Shown here piece after piece: positions 16,519-25,782 of a stretch of DNA of 60,704 bases. Source of the DNA: Clostridia bacterium. Lineage in GTDB: Bacteria; Bacillota; Clostridia; UBA1381; UBA9506. Below the pieces are notes generated by a model. That model did no database searches, had not been told where the DNA came from, and worked only from the letters and a program-made list of their open reading frames with translations. The stretch covers positions 1 to 60,704 of the forward strand of contig JAFYXI010000073.1 of the NCBI GenBank assembly GCA_017546245.1, written 5' to 3'. Positions within the stretch are counted from its first letter, which is position 1. Every line of letters begins with the position of its first letter. A program made the position numbers and the translations under genes.

Positions 16519-17553
16519 TTATGCCCAGAATTTCATAATATCCATCAGTGCCACAAAAATTGAAAGTAATATTAAAAGTGCAAAGCCTATAAAGTGCACC
16601 ATTCCCTCTTTTTGAGGTGGTATTGGCTTTCTTCGAATCATTTCGACTATAACAAAGAAAATTCTGCCGCCGTCTAGTGCCGGAAGCGGCAAAAGATTAA
16701 ATATTCCAAGATTTATTGTTAAAATAACCGCTAAGTTTATAAGATTTAAAAGTCCCGGCATACCTGTTTTTGCCGTTTCTTCAACAGCAGAGCCTATTTC
16801 TGATACTATGCCGATAGGGCCTGATAACTGTGTTACCTTAACATCGCCACGGAACAAGTCAACTAAAGAACCGACAATAAGCTTTGAATAGAAAAATGTT
16901 CCGTAATATCCTGATTTTATTGTATTTATAAAGCTGTTATCTTCGCTTGCCAATGAGAAGCCGTAAGTAAATCTTCCGTTTTCTTCTCTCGGCTGAATTA
17001 AAATGCTTCGCTTTTCGCCGTTGCGTTTTACCAAAAACTCCGTTTCGGCATCTCCGCGTCTCGAGGTTGCCCAGGTTACATCTGCGGCAATGTGTGTGCG
17101 AGAACCGGCAATTTTTATTATTTCGTCACCGGGCATAAGACCTGCATCGTATGCCGCCGTGTTTTCGATTACCTGTGCTACCTTGTTGGTTGCAACAGCT
17201 TCGCCCTGAGACATCATAACCGTTAAAAGAACAAAGCCAAGCAAAATATTCATAAATGCGCCTGCTGCAAGTACTAAAAATCTTTGCCACGCAGGCTTAT
17301 TGTTTATTGCTCTTGGGTCAGATGAGTTTTCATCTTCGCCTTCCATTGCACAGAATCCGCCTATCGGAACCGCTCGAACAGAATAAAGTGTTTCGCCCTT
17401 TTGTTTTGAAAAAATTTTAGGACCCATTCCGACAGCAAATTCTAAAACGCGTATACTAACTGCCTTTGCGACGATAAAATGCCCGAATTCGTGAACAAAA
17501 ATCATTAGTGCAAAAATAAGTATTGCAACAATTATTGTAAAGACAACTGTCAT
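16519..17553 (-). CDS. rseP: Site-2 intramembrane metalloprotease RseP/RasP
   Basis: This membrane zinc protease cleaves substrates such as anti-sigma factors and leftover signal peptides within the membrane. The 344-aa protein has the HEFGH zinc site in the first helix (MIFVHEFGHFIVAK), one PDZ domain (about residues 125–195, AAYDAGLMPGDEIIKI) and the C-terminal NLLPLPALDGGR motif with the third zinc ligand. The single PDZ is typical of Gram-positive homologues. It is the last gene of the pyrH–frr–uppS–cdsA–dxr–rseP cluster and lies 24 bp before mutL. Confidence 0.96.
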   Translation of the reverse strand: MTVVFTIIVAILIFALMIFVHEFGHFIVAKAVSIRVLEFAVGMGPKIFSKQKGETLYSVRAVPIGGFCAMEGEDENSSDPRAINNKPAWQRFLVLAAGAFMNILLGFVLLTVMMSQGEAVATNKVAQVIENTAAYDAGLMPGDEIIKIAGSRTHIAADVTWATSRRGDAETEFLVKRNGEKRSILIQPREENGRFTYGFSLASEDNSFINTIKSGYYGTFFYSKLIVGSLVDLFRGDVKVTQLSGPIGIVSEIGSAVEETAKTGMPGLLNLINLAVILTINLGIFNLLPLPALDGGRIFFVIVEMIRRKPIPPQKEGMVHFIGFALLILLSIFVALMDIMKFWA

Positions 17554-17590
17554 TTAAACCCTCCGAAAATTACTTAAGCCAATTTTGTGG

Positions 17591-18757
17591 TTATATTTTA
17601 TGCACACTTTTTAAAACATATTCTCTTGCCCATTTATCGGCAGATAATATATCATCAATAGTGGGATTAGCAATAACCTCATGGTTGTTCATAGCCGACT
17701 CAACTACATCTGCTATCTCTAAGAAACGTATTTTATCCTGCAAAAACAAAGCTACCGCCTCTTCATTCGCTCCGTTTAATACGACAGGCATTGTGCCACC
17801 TTTATTACCTGCGCGATATGCTAAAGTTAAGCAACGGAATGTATCGGTATCAGGCTTATCAAACGTAAGCGGTCCGCAGGTTAAAAAGTCAAGCTCGTTA
17901 TTTGTCATTACCATTCTTTTCGGATATGTTATTGCATACTGAATCGGCAGTTTCATATCCGGAACACCGAGTTGTGCGATGGTTGCATTGTCGCAAAATC
18001 TTACCATAGAGTGAATAATACTCTGGCGATGCACCAAAACCTCGATTTTATCAAGAGGCATATTGAATAAATGAGCCGCCTCTAATACCTCTAAACCTTT
18101 ATTCATCAACGTTGCGCTGTCAATGGTTATTTTTGCTCCCATTTCCCAGTTAGGATGAGCCAGAGCCTGTGCACGTGTCACATTTTCCAAGCTATTTCGG
18201 TCTCTTCCGAAAAACGGTCCGCCAGAAGCTGTAAGAACTATCGCATCAACTTCTTTTTCATATTCATCTTTATTCACTCTTGCAGCCAGGCATTGAAAAA
18301 CTGCGCTGTGTTCGCTGTCAACAGGAATAATCTCTGAGCCGTATTTTTTTGCTTCGCTCATTACAATATTGCCTGCGGTAACCAAGGTTTCTTTATTTGC
18401 TAAGGCTATGCGCTTACCCTTTTTTATCGCTGCAAGCGTTGGGATAAGACCGGCAATGCCTACAATACCGGTTACAACAGTATCACTTTTTTCACTTGAT
18501 GCAAGCTCTACAAGCCCCTCAGGTCCCGACAAAACCTTAATATCAGTATCTGCAAGCTTTATTTTAAGCTCAGCCGCCTTATCCTCACGAACAACGCAAA
18601 CCTTATCGGGCTTAAACTGTCTTGCCTGCTGCTCTAAAAGCTCGATTTTCGAATAAGTCGAAAGACCGTCGGGGCGAGCATTTTCCATTTTTTCCATAAC
18701 CTCTAAGGTCTGAACACCAATAGAGCCGGTAGAGCCTAAAACCGTAATATATCTCAT
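17591..18757 (-). CDS. dxr: 1-deoxy-D-xylulose 5-phosphate reductoisomerase
   Basis: Dxr makes 2-C-methyl-D-erythritol 4-phosphate with NADPH, the committed step of the MEP isoprenoid pathway. The 388-aa protein has GSTGSIG at the N-terminus, LANKETLVTAG, IIPVDSEHSAVFQCL and TASGGPFFGR, with substrate and metal ligands all in place. The segment between GSTGSIG and KIELLEQQ is divergent (ENARPDGLSTYS), but the spacing is almost normal and the frame is continuous. It sits between cdsA and rseP; isoprenoids made here feed the neighbouring uppS product. Confidence 0.97.
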   Translation of the reverse strand: MRYITVLGSTGSIGVQTLEVMEKMENARPDGLSTYSKIELLEQQARQFKPDKVCVVREDKAAELKIKLADTDIKVLSGPEGLVELASSEKSDTVVTGIVGIAGLIPTLAAIKKGKRIALANKETLVTAGNIVMSEAKKYGSEIIPVDSEHSAVFQCLAARVNKDEYEKEVDAIVLTASGGPFFGRDRNSLENVTRAQALAHPNWEMGAKITIDSATLMNKGLEVLEAAHLFNMPLDKIEVLVHRQSIIHSMVRFCDNATIAQLGVPDMKLPIQYAITYPKRMVMTNNELDFLTCGPLTFDKPDTDTFRCLTLAYRAGNKGGTMPVVLNGANEEAVALFLQDKIRFLEIADVVESAMNNHEVIANPTIDDILSADKWAREYVLKSVHKI

Positions 18758-18773
18758 TTTTTAACTCCTTATC

Positions 18774-19598
18774 TTACGAAATAACAGGGATATATAAAAG
18801 AAAATAATAAACAAGCGGCGCAACAAAAATCAGACTGTCTATTCTGTCGATTATTCCGCCGTGACCGGGGATAAGATTTCCGAAATCCTTAACACCGAAT
18901 TCTCTTTTTATAACCGATGCTGACAAATCACCAAGCTGTGCTACAATTCCGCACAAAACAGCAAGGATAATAAGCGTCAGATAATTAACTGAAAGACCAA
19001 CCGCGCAATCGACAATAAGGCCATATACCACAAACGAAATTATGCATCCGATAACCGCACCGATTGCACCCTCGACTGTCTTTTTAGGACTGACTGACGG
19101 AATTAACTTATGCTTTCCGAAAAGAGTTCCCGAAAAATATGCAAAGGTATCCGGCATCCAAGCACCCAAAAACGGAATAAACAACAGCACAACACCGTTT
19201 TGCATAGAACGTATAAAACCTATATGATACAACAAGAGCACCGCATATATCAGCGAGAAAAATGCTGTGCACACATCTGAAAACTTGATTTTGCCATTCA
19301 GAAAAACTGCACAAATAAGTAAAAGCATTAAATATCCTACAAGTATAAGTGTTAAAAAATCTCTGCTATAGCCCATAAATACCGCACACAAAAGCAAAAG
19401 CGCAAATACAAAGACCAAGACTGCCACCGGTTTTTTTTCAAGCAGTTTAAACGTTTTGCACAACTCATAAAGCGATATAACACATGCTGCCGATACCACT
19501 AAATTAAACAGCATCGGCGAAGCAAACAGAATAATAGCCAGTACTAAGGCTGCACCTATAACTCCGCTTAAAACTCTTATTCCAAGCTTTGACCACAT
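18774..19598 (-). CDS. cdsA: Phosphatidate cytidylyltransferase
   Basis: CdsA forms CDP-diacylglycerol from phosphatidate and CTP, the entry to phospholipid synthesis at the membrane. The 274-aa protein has about eight hydrophobic helices, the SPKKTVEGAIGAVIG region and the C-terminal family signature (GVKDFGNLIPGHGGIIDRID). I start at ATG 19598, 5 bp after GGAGG, which is more likely than the TTG at 19610 that overlaps that site. It is tightly packed between uppS and dxr. Confidence 0.96.
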   Translation of the reverse strand: MWSKLGIRVLSGVIGAALVLAIILFASPMLFNLVVSAACVISLYELCKTFKLLEKKPVAVLVFVFALLLLCAVFMGYSRDFLTLILVGYLMLLLICAVFLNGKIKFSDVCTAFFSLIYAVLLLYHIGFIRSMQNGVVLLFIPFLGAWMPDTFAYFSGTLFGKHKLIPSVSPKKTVEGAIGAVIGCIISFVVYGLIVDCAVGLSVNYLTLIILAVLCGIVAQLGDLSASVIKREFGVKDFGNLIPGHGGIIDRIDSLIFVAPLVYYFLLYIPVIS

Positions 19599-19622
19599 AG
19601 CGACCTCCAAATTTATATCGGC

Positions 19623-20387
19623 TTAAACACCGCCGAAACGTCTGTTTCTGTTTTGATAGTCTAAAATTGCACCTGCAAAATCCTTTTCTGTAAAGTCTGG
19701 CCAGTTTATGTCAGAAAACCAAAATTCGCTGTATGCCGACTGCCACAACAAGAAATTGCTTAATCTTAATTCTCCGCTGGGACGAATGATAAGGTCAACA
19801 TCAGGAACATCGGGGGTATAAAGTCTGTCAGATATCATCTGCTCGGTTATATTCTCTTCAGAAAGCCCACCGTCTTTTAACTGTTTACCTAAGTCTTTTA
19901 CAGCTCTTACAATTTCCTGTCTGCCGCCGTAGTTGATTGCAAGATAGAGCACCAATCCCTCACGGTCTTTTGTACACTCTTCAACAATGTCTATCTCGCG
20001 GTTTATTTCATCGCTTAACGTGCTTCTGTCGCCAATTACTCTGATTATTACATCTTTGCCTGCAAGCTGCTCTCTGTCGCGCAGATATTCTAGCAAAAGC
20101 TCCATTAATGAGTCAACCTCTGCTTTAGGTCTTTTCCAGTTTTCTGTCGAAAAGGCATAAGCGGTTATGTATTTAACTCCCAGACTTTTTGCATATTCTG
20201 TAATAACTCTTAATTTTTGTGCACCTGCTCTGTGCCCTGCGCTTCTGGGCAAACCTCTTTTTTTTGCCCAGCGGCCGTTCCCGTCCATAATAATGCCCAC
20301 ATGTTTAGGTGCTTTTTCTATATCAATTTCTCTTTCAATCGACTTTTTTGTAAGCTTATCTTTTATAATTTTAAAAATAATAATCAC
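19623..20387 (-). CDS. uppS: Undecaprenyl diphosphate synthase (isoprenyl transferase)
   Basis: A cis-prenyltransferase that makes the C55 lipid carrier for peptidoglycan and glycopolymers. The 254-aa protein has the diagnostic IIMDGNGRWAKKRGLPRSAGHRAG near residues 32–55 and the later RPSGELRLSNFLLWQSAYSEF motif. The apparent start is a GTG at 20387 lying almost on its own GGAG, so the true start could be a few codons further in. It follows frr after a strong hairpin. Confidence 0.96.
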   Translation of the reverse strand: MIIIFKIIKDKLTKKSIEREIDIEKAPKHVGIIMDGNGRWAKKRGLPRSAGHRAGAQKLRVITEYAKSLGVKYITAYAFSTENWKRPKAEVDSLMELLLEYLRDREQLAGKDVIIRVIGDRSTLSDEINREIDIVEECTKDREGLVLYLAINYGGRQEIVRAVKDLGKQLKDGGLSEENITEQMISDRLYTPDVPDVDLIIRPSGELRLSNFLLWQSAYSEFWFSDINWPDFTEKDFAGAILDYQNRNRRFGGV

Positions 20388-20400
20388 TCCAATAAATGCC

Positions 20401-20433
20401 CTAAAGGGACGCCGCTGTCGGCGCCCCTTTTAG
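20401..20433. terminator. Hairpin between frr and uppS
   Basis: CTAAAGGGACGCCG pairs with CGGCGCCCCTTTTAG with minor mismatches. There is no good U-tract on the minus strand, so it may attenuate or stabilise the transcript rather than end it; uppS would otherwise need its own promoter. Confidence 0.5.
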
Positions 20434-20446
20434 TGTATTACATTTT

Positions 20447-20992
20447 TTATACTTCCATAATTTCCTTTTCTTTTTTAGCCGAAATTGCATCGATGTCTTT
20501 TATATATTTATCTGTAATATCCTGAACATCTTTTTCGCAACCCTTTAAGTCGTCTTCGGTAATTTCGCCTTGCTTTTTCTGATTTTTAAAATCATCAATT
20601 GCATCACGACGAATTCCGCGGATTACAACCTTGCCCTCTTCGGCTCTTTTCGAGATTGATTTTGCAATATCACGTCTGCGCTCTTCTGTAAGAGGCGGAA
20701 AGTTTAAACGAATTGATTTTCCGTCATTGTTCGGAGCTATACCAATATCTGCTGCAACAATCGCTTTTTCGATTTCGTGAAGAATTGTTGCATCCCACGG
20801 CTGAATCATTAAAGTTCTTGCATCCGGAACTGATATTGTTCCAACCTGACCAACAGGCGTTGCAACGCCGTAATAATCAACCATAACCTTATCTAAAATC
20901 GCAGGATTTGCTCTTCCTGCTCTTATTGCAGCATAATCAGCTTCTAACGCTGCAATAGCTTTATCCATTTTTGCTTTAATTTCTGTATACAT
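20447..20992 (-). CDS. frr: Ribosome recycling factor
   Basis: RRF splits post-termination ribosomes together with EF-G. The 181-aa protein shows the standard MDKAIAALEADYAAIRAGRANPAILDKV start region, the NDGKSIRLNFPPLTEERR segment and the coiled-coil C-terminus. The start is ATG 20992 (MYTEIKAKM) preceded by AAAGGCGG; an upstream in-frame codon would extend into pyrH-proximal spacer without homology. The pyrH–frr order is near universal in Firmicutes. Confidence 0.97.
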   Translation of the reverse strand: MYTEIKAKMDKAIAALEADYAAIRAGRANPAILDKVMVDYYGVATPVGQVGTISVPDARTLMIQPWDATILHEIEKAIVAADIGIAPNNDGKSIRLNFPPLTEERRRDIAKSISKRAEEGKVVIRGIRRDAIDDFKNQKKQGEITEDDLKGCEKDVQDITDKYIKDIDAISAKKEKEIMEV

Positions 20993-21012
20993 ATTATAAA
21001 TACCGCCTTTCG

Positions 21013-21720
21013 TCAATTTGAAACTACTGTTCCTATTTTTTCACCGCATAAAACACGTATAATATTTTCGGGTTTGTCAAGACCAAACACCAAAATCGGA
21101 ATGTTATTATCCATACACAGCGAGGTTGCTGTTGAATCCATAACACCTAATCCCTTGTTAAGTACATCAATGTATTTAAGCTCATCAAACTTTTTGGCAT
21201 CAGGATTTAAATTCGGGTCACTATCATAAACACCGTCAACCTTTTTAGCAAGCAGGATTGCTTCTGCATCTATTTCCGCCGCACGAAGCGCCGCACCTGT
21301 ATCGGTTGAGAAAAACGGATTTCCAGTTCCGCAGCCGAAAATTACTACTCTGTTTTTAGATAAATGACTAATTGCCTTACCTCTTATATAAGGCTCTGCA
21401 ATCTGGCGCATTTCTATCGCTGTCTGTACACGAGTCTGCACACCTGCCGATTCAAGAGCACTCTGAAGTGCCAAAGAGTTTATTACTGTAGCCAGCATTC
21501 CCATATGGTCTGCACGGGTTCTGTCCATGTCCTTGCCGGTTCTTCCTCTCCAGAAGTTTCCGCCGCCGACAACTACCGCAATTTCTACACCCATTTCGTT
21601 TGCCTTTTTGATCACCTGAGAAATATCAGCCAAAGTGTCTTCATCAAGACCAAATCCGCGCGGACCTGCCAAAGCCTCTCCGCTTAATTTAAGGAGTATT
21701 CTTTTAAACTTAGGTGTCAT
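21013..21720 (-). CDS. pyrH: UMP kinase
   Basis: PyrH phosphorylates UMP to UDP; it is a hexameric amino-acid-kinase-fold enzyme. The 235-aa protein has [13 protein letters not shown] at the start, [13 protein letters not shown], and [22 protein letters not shown] start at ATG 21720 with GGGAGG 5 bp upstream. The rpsB–tsf genes that often precede it are absent here; an AT-rich spacer with DnaA-box-like repeats lies upstream instead. Confidence 0.97.
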   Translation of the reverse strand: MTPKFKRILLKLSGEALAGPRGFGLDEDTLADISQVIKKANEMGVEIAVVVGGGNFWRGRTGKDMDRTRADHMGMLATVINSLALQSALESAGVQTRVQTAIEMRQIAEPYIRGKAISHLSKNRVVIFGCGTGNPFFSTDTGAALRAAEIDAEAILLAKKVDGVYDSDPNLNPDAKKFDELKYIDVLNKGLGVMDSTATSLCMDNNIPILVFGLDKPENIIRVLCGEKIGTVVSN

Positions 21721-21893
21721 GGTAACCTCCCAATACATCTTATTTTATTAAACACATCTTATAATATTATATAATTTTTTTTCATAAGATTCAAGTATTA
21801 TACCCATTATTTTCAAAATTTTCAAATTTTATTTGTTTATAAGCAAGTTTTTCAGTTTACATAACACCAAAAATAACACTTTCTACTGTAAAG

Positions 21894-21994
21894 TTATCAA
21901 CATTGTCAACAGAGTTATCAACAGTTTTCATAACTTTTTATCCCTTTATTCACAGTTATCCCTAAAAATACATATGTTTTTTAAGTTATTAACA
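21894..21994. repeat. Cluster of DnaA-box-like 9-mers in an AT-rich spacer
   Basis: The 300-bp gap between pyrH and the GtrA gene contains TTATCAACA at 21894 and 21915, TTGTCAACA at 21903, TTATCCCTA at 21956 and TTATTAACA at 21986, all on the plus strand. Each resembles the DnaA consensus TTATCCACA with one to three differences. I see no gene in the gap. Confidence 0.45.
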
Positions 21995-22037
21995 ATGCAA
22001 CTGTGTACAAACATAGGTTTACATAATATTTATGGTG

Positions 22038-22505
22038 TTAATTTGCATTTTCATCTGTTTTTTTAGCAAAAACCCATAGGCGATTTCCTAAAAAGTTTAC
22101 TGCTAAAGAGAACGGCACTGCCACTAATTTGCAGAACATAACTGCAGAATCTCCCTCAAACAGATACGAAATACCCATAGCTGACAAAATGCTGTTTGCA
22201 ATATTTTCTATATGCATAACATCATAGAATAAATTAAGACACAAAATAGTTACACACATAGATACAAGATTTACAACAACAAACTTCCACATTTCGCCAA
22301 ACTCTGCCTTACCGCCTTTATTAAATGTCCAGTATCTGTTAAAGAAGTAGCTGTTTGTCATTGCAATCGCAGTTGCTAAAATCTGTGCCAAATTTTTATT
22401 GATATTTAAAAGGCTGAAAAATACAAAAAACAAAAAATAGTCAAGCGCCGTATTTAAAATACCTATTAAGCCAAACTTTAAAATCTGAAAAATATTTTTT
22501 TTCAT
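22038..22505 (-). CDS. GtrA-like four-helix membrane protein
   Basis: A 155-aa GtrA/DPMS-like membrane protein with four hydrophobic helices, thought to help move lipid-linked sugars across the membrane. The signature positions are visible: KFGLIGILNTALDYFLFF, NSYFFNRYWTF and NFLGNRLWVF. The start is ATG 22505, overlapping the region of the glycosyltransferase stop (22510); longer readings from 22613 run through the upstream gene. It forms a two-gene unit with the GT2 enzyme, the usual partnership for polyprenyl-phosphate-sugar synthesis and flipping. Confidence 0.88.
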   Translation of the reverse strand: MKKNIFQILKFGLIGILNTALDYFLFFVFFSLLNINKNLAQILATAIAMTNSYFFNRYWTFNKGGKAEFGEMWKFVVVNLVSMCVTILCLNLFYDVMHIENIANSILSAMGISYLFEGDSAVMFCKLVAVPFSLAVNFLGNRLWVFAKKTDENAN

Positions 22506-22509
22506 TTCA

Positions 22510-23463
22510 TTATTTTTCTTCACTATCTTCACCTTTATCAAAACCGAGCTTTTCACGAATAATATAAAGCGGTCTGCCTTTTGCTTCGTCATAAATTCTT
22601 CCGATATATTCACCGATTATACCCAGCATCATTAATATAACACCGTTAAAAATCAGCGAAACTGCAAGAGTTGATGCCCAGCCTGTTACTGTTGTATCTG
22701 TAAACAAGCGCAGACAAATTACAACTAAAAGATATATAAAGCTTGCCCCTGCAACTAAAAATCCCACATAGGTAGAAAGCTTTAATGGTTTATAAGAAAA
22801 TGTTGTTATTCCATCCATAGCAAACTTAAGCATTTTTTTAAGAGGATACTTAGTTTCTCCGGCAAAACGCTCATCACGTACATAAGTCACAGCAGTCTGA
22901 CGGAATCCTACCCAGCTTACCAGTCCGCGAACATAACGGTTCTGCTCTGTTAAAGATGACATAACGTCACATACTTTACGGTCAATCAGGCGAAAATCAC
23001 CGGTATCAACCGGAATATCTACACTTGTCATACTTGAGAGCAATCTGTAAAACATTTTTGCAGTAGCCTTTTTAAAGAAGGTTTCGCCCTTTCTTTTAAG
23101 ACGCTGACCGTAAACAACGTCATAGCCTTCCTTCCATTTTTCAATCATTTCAAGTATAACCTCGGGCGGATCCTGTAAGTCAGCATCTATAACCACAACA
23201 GCCTGACCGCTTGAATTATCCATTCCTGCGGTAATTGCTGTCTGATGACCGAAGTTACGCGAAAAATTAATCAGGCGTACATTTTTGTCGTTTTCGCATA
23301 TCTGAGCAACTATCTCAGGAGTTTTATCACGGCTGCCGTCATTTACAAAAATAAGCTCATACGGCTCATTTGTTGTATCCATGACCTGCTTTAATCTTTT
23401 ATAACTCTCTTCAACAACCAGCTCCTCATTAAATACCGGAACTACAATAGAATATCTTATCAT
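22510..23463 (-). CDS. GT2 polyprenyl-phosphate glycosyltransferase (GtrB/DPM1-like)
   Basis: A 317-aa membrane-anchored glycosyltransferase that probably transfers a sugar from a nucleotide sugar to undecaprenyl phosphate. The GT-A domain (about 1–230) has SIVVPVFNEE, FVNDGSRDKT, RNFGHQTAITAG and the DADLQDPPE metal-binding motif; two C-terminal helices follow. The start is ATG 23463 with AAGGAG 7 bp upstream. It is paired with the GtrA-like gene downstream. The sugar donor cannot be inferred. Confidence 0.9.
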   Translation of the reverse strand: MIRYSIVVPVFNEELVVEESYKRLKQVMDTTNEPYELIFVNDGSRDKTPEIVAQICENDKNVRLINFSRNFGHQTAITAGMDNSSGQAVVVIDADLQDPPEVILEMIEKWKEGYDVVYGQRLKRKGETFFKKATAKMFYRLLSSMTSVDIPVDTGDFRLIDRKVCDVMSSLTEQNRYVRGLVSWVGFRQTAVTYVRDERFAGETKYPLKKMLKFAMDGITTFSYKPLKLSTYVGFLVAGASFIYLLVVICLRLFTDTTVTGWASTLAVSLIFNGVILMMLGIIGEYIGRIYDEAKGRPLYIIREKLGFDKGEDSEEK

Positions 23464-23623
23464 ATTTATTCTCCTTTTCAAATTTCTCTCTTTTTAAATG
23501 TAAGTTTTTTACTTTACACCTTTTTTTGCAGAGTTATACAGCAAAACTCCGCATATCAAAGTTATTATACCACTATTTACGCAATTTTGCAACAAAATTC
23601 CTATTAATTATAACTACAAAAAA

Positions 23624-23689
23624 AGTCGAAATGTTTTTAGCATTCGACAACTCAAATTGACAAGTTTTTTTAACAGCACGATATATAAT
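23624..23689 (+). promoter_or_regulatory. spoIIG-type promoter with Spo0A boxes and 21-bp spacer
   Basis: TTGACA (23657–23662) and TATAAT (23684–23689) are separated by 21 bp, the abnormally long spacing known from the Bacillus spoIIG promoter that σA reads only with Spo0A~P. Upstream lie 0A-box matches: AGTCGAA (23624–23630, one mismatch to TGTCGAA) and TTCGACA (23643–23649, perfect in reverse orientation) just before the -35. Confidence 0.85.
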
Positions 23690-23719
23690 TGTACTGTCGG
23701 CACAAAAGGAGTGAAATAG

Positions 23720-24637
23720 TTGGAAATTAAAATATATACAGATATTCTTTTTTTAATTAATTTAATTTTTGACTTTTGTCTGTTGTCTGTAACATCTGCT
23801 CTTATACACATAAAACCCAACTTGATAAAACTAATTATCTCGTCAGCAACAGGTGCATTTTATTCCGTTATGGTATTTTTTACAAGCTCGCTTATTTTGT
23901 CAAATTATATGCTGCAAATCGCAGTCGCCGCCACGATGGTTTCAATTGCATTCGGTATTAAAAAAATAAAAACTTTTTTAAAATATCTTTGCATTTTTTA
24001 TCTGACATCTCTCGCCGCCGGCGGAATGTGTTTTGCACTTTTTTCATCAAGCGGTCTTGGAAGTCGCTTTGGCGCAGTATATTCAAACGGAATTTTATAC
24101 ATAAACATTTCGGTACATAAACTTATTTTTGCCGCAGCAATTTTGCATATTGTTTTGCGCACAGCGGTATGTGCAGGCGAAAAATTTGCTCTGAAAGCCT
24201 CAAAAATCAAATCAGTTACACTTTCGGCATTCGGAAATAATCTGACCCTGCCCGGACTTTGCGACAGCGGCAATTTTTTGTCTGACTCCGAAACCGGTCT
24301 GGGCGTTTGCGTTGCTGAGTGGACTGCAGTTAAAAACTGCTTTCCTGATTATGATACAGTTTTCGAAGTTGCAGAGAATAAGCCCGAAATATTTAAAAAA
24401 ATTACATGCAAAGGCATCGGCGGCACGCAAGAACTTTACGCATTTTATGCAGAACTCGGGTATTCATTTTCATCTGCAACATCAAAAAGACTTATCGCTA
24501 TAACGCCTCAAAAGCTGACAAGCGACCAAAAATATTTTTTAATTTTACCAAATGACTTCGAGGGGGATAATATAAATGATGGCACATCTTTTAAAAGACA
24601 TTTTATGCATAGCAAAAATCAAGTATCTGCAAATTAA
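23720..24637 (+). CDS. spoIIGA: Sporulation sigma-E factor processing peptidase
   Basis: SpoIIGA is the septal membrane aspartic protease that cleaves pro-σE in the mother cell. The 305-aa protein has five N-terminal hydrophobic helices (about residues 1–150) and a C-terminal protease domain with [10 protein letters not shown] carrying the catalytic Asp. The start is a TTG at 23720 with AAAGGAG 8 bp upstream. Its 3' end overlaps the sigE start by about 60 bp in another frame, so the two genes are translationally coupled. It is driven by the Spo0A/σA promoter described above. Confidence 0.95.
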   Translation: MEIKIYTDILFLINLIFDFCLLSVTSALIHIKPNLIKLIISSATGAFYSVMVFFTSSLILSNYMLQIAVAATMVSIAFGIKKIKTFLKYLCIFYLTSLAAGGMCFALFSSSGLGSRFGAVYSNGILYINISVHKLIFAAAILHIVLRTAVCAGEKFALKASKIKSVTLSAFGNNLTLPGLCDSGNFLSDSETGLGVCVAEWTAVKNCFPDYDTVFEVAENKPEIFKKITCKGIGGTQELYAFYAELGYSFSSATSKRLIAITPQKLTSDQKYFLILPNDFEGDNINDGTSFKRHFMHSKNQVSAN

Positions 24638-25316
24638 AAATCAACTCGCCCTGCAAGACGAGCCGGACGAGATTTATTACATAAGCAGCGGAGAAGCTCT
24701 ACCTCCGCCACTCACCGCAGACGAAGAACTGAATTTATTATCGAATCTTTCGTCAGACAGCTATACTATAAAAAAAACCTTGGTAGAACGTAATTTAAGG
24801 CTTGTAGTTTATGTTGCGCGAAAATTCGAAAATACGGGAATCTGCATAGAAGATTTAATTTCCATAGGCTCAATAGGTCTTATAAAAGCAATCAATTCTT
24901 TTGATCCCACAAAAAATATAAAGCTTGCCACATATGCATCCCGCTGTATCGAAAATGAAATTCTTATGTTTTTGCGCAAAAATCACAACATTAAGACGGA
25001 GGTATCTATCGACGAGCCTTTAAACACCGATTGGGACGGCAACGAACTGCTTTTATCCGATGTTTTAGGCACAGATTCCGATGAAGTATACAGAAAACTG
25101 GAAGACGATGTAGACAGACAGCTTTTGCGCAGTGCAATTAACAAATTGAGCAGCCGCGAACGCTCAATTATGGAGCTGAGATTCGGTTTAGGCAACAAAT
25201 CAGAAAAAACGCAAAAAGAAGTAGCTGATATGCTGGGAATATCACAATCATACATTTCCCGGCTTGAAAAACGAATTATAGCAAGATTAAAAAAAGAGAT
25301 TTCAAAGATGATGTAA
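24576..25316 (+). CDS. sigE: RNA polymerase sporulation sigma factor σE (pro-form)
   Basis: σE is the first mother-cell sigma factor of sporulation. The 246-aa protein has a short amphipathic pro-sequence ending near [16 protein letters not shown], the region cut by SpoIIGA. Region 2 follows ([23 protein letters not shown] … [10 protein letters not shown]), then region 4 ([16 protein letters not shown] … [18 protein letters not shown]). The start is ATG 24576 or 24579; GAGGGGG precedes both. It is the last chromosomal gene before the phage-like operon, separated from it by a bidirectional terminator. Confidence 0.96.
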   Translation: MMAHLLKDILCIAKIKYLQIKNQLALQDEPDEIYYISSGEALPPPLTADEELNLLSNLSSDSYTIKKTLVERNLRLVVYVARKFENTGICIEDLISIGSIGLIKAINSFDPTKNIKLATYASRCIENEILMFLRKNHNIKTEVSIDEPLNTDWDGNELLLSDVLGTDSDEVYRKLEDDVDRQLLRSAINKLSSRERSIMELRFGLGNKSEKTQKEVADMLGISQSYISRLEKRIIARLKKEISKMM

Positions 25317-25317
25317 A

Positions 25318-25355
25318 TAAAATATCCGCCACTTCTTCCAAAGTGACGGATATTT
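25318..25355. terminator. Bidirectional terminator between sigE and the phage-like operon
   Basis: AAATATCCG-CACTT pairs with AAGTG-CGGATATTT around a short loop, with flanking A and T runs. It lies between two convergent stop codons (25316 and 25355). Confidence 0.8.
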
Positions 25356-25771
25356 CATTTAGAAAAATCATTTCTTATGTTTCTCACTCTGTAAAGCTCT
25401 CTTAAATATTTCGCATCTTCTTCAATCACACCGTTTTCAATATTCTTATCTTCGGTATATTGTTCATACTCCCGCAGTTCAGAAATTGCATGCTTCCACT
25501 CTTCTCTGCTGTGTTGCTTTCCATTTCGGCAACTGTTTGCAAAAGATAAAATATGCCACCTTTTATCCTGTGCCTTGGTTTGCTCAAAATCTCTTTGCAA
25601 ATCAGAAAGCCGTTCACTTACCTCACCGTTTATCATTTTACCGACCCATTTTAAGATTTTCTCCCAAGGATTTATTTTAATCGGTGCAATTTCAATTAAT
25701 GTAAGTGCACCGATTAAAACTATCTCAGGATGCATAGACATTCTTTCTAAAATCTCGAAAAAATTATCCAT
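25355..25771 (-). CDS. Phage lysis-cassette-associated protein with one N-terminal membrane segment
   Basis: A 138-aa protein. Residues about 14–30 are hydrophobic (PEIVLIGALTLIEIAPI) and the rest is charged and helical with the segment WHILSFANSCRNGKQHSREEWKHAISEL. I recall similar FANSCRNG proteins next to holins in clostridial phages, but the function is not known to me. As the last gene of the operon, after amidase and holin, a role in lysis or as a second holin-like or antiholin protein is plausible. RBS AAGGGG precedes ATG 25771. Confidence 0.7.
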   Translation of the reverse strand: MDNFFEILERMSMHPEIVLIGALTLIEIAPIKINPWEKILKWVGKMINGEVSERLSDLQRDFEQTKAQDKRWHILSFANSCRNGKQHSREEWKHAISELREYEQYTEDKNIENGVIEEDAKYLRELYRVRNIRNDFSK

Positions 25772-25782
25772 AAATATGCCCC

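Noticed and set aside
18600-18720. Local double frameshift in dxr
   Set aside because: The frame is continuous, GLSTYSKIELL aligns in place with the family and the spacing differs by only about one residue; this is divergence.
21740-22037. Chromosomal replication origin
   Set aside because: No dnaA, dnaN or other origin gene is near and the 9-mers are imperfect; a DnaA-binding cluster is as far as the sequence goes.
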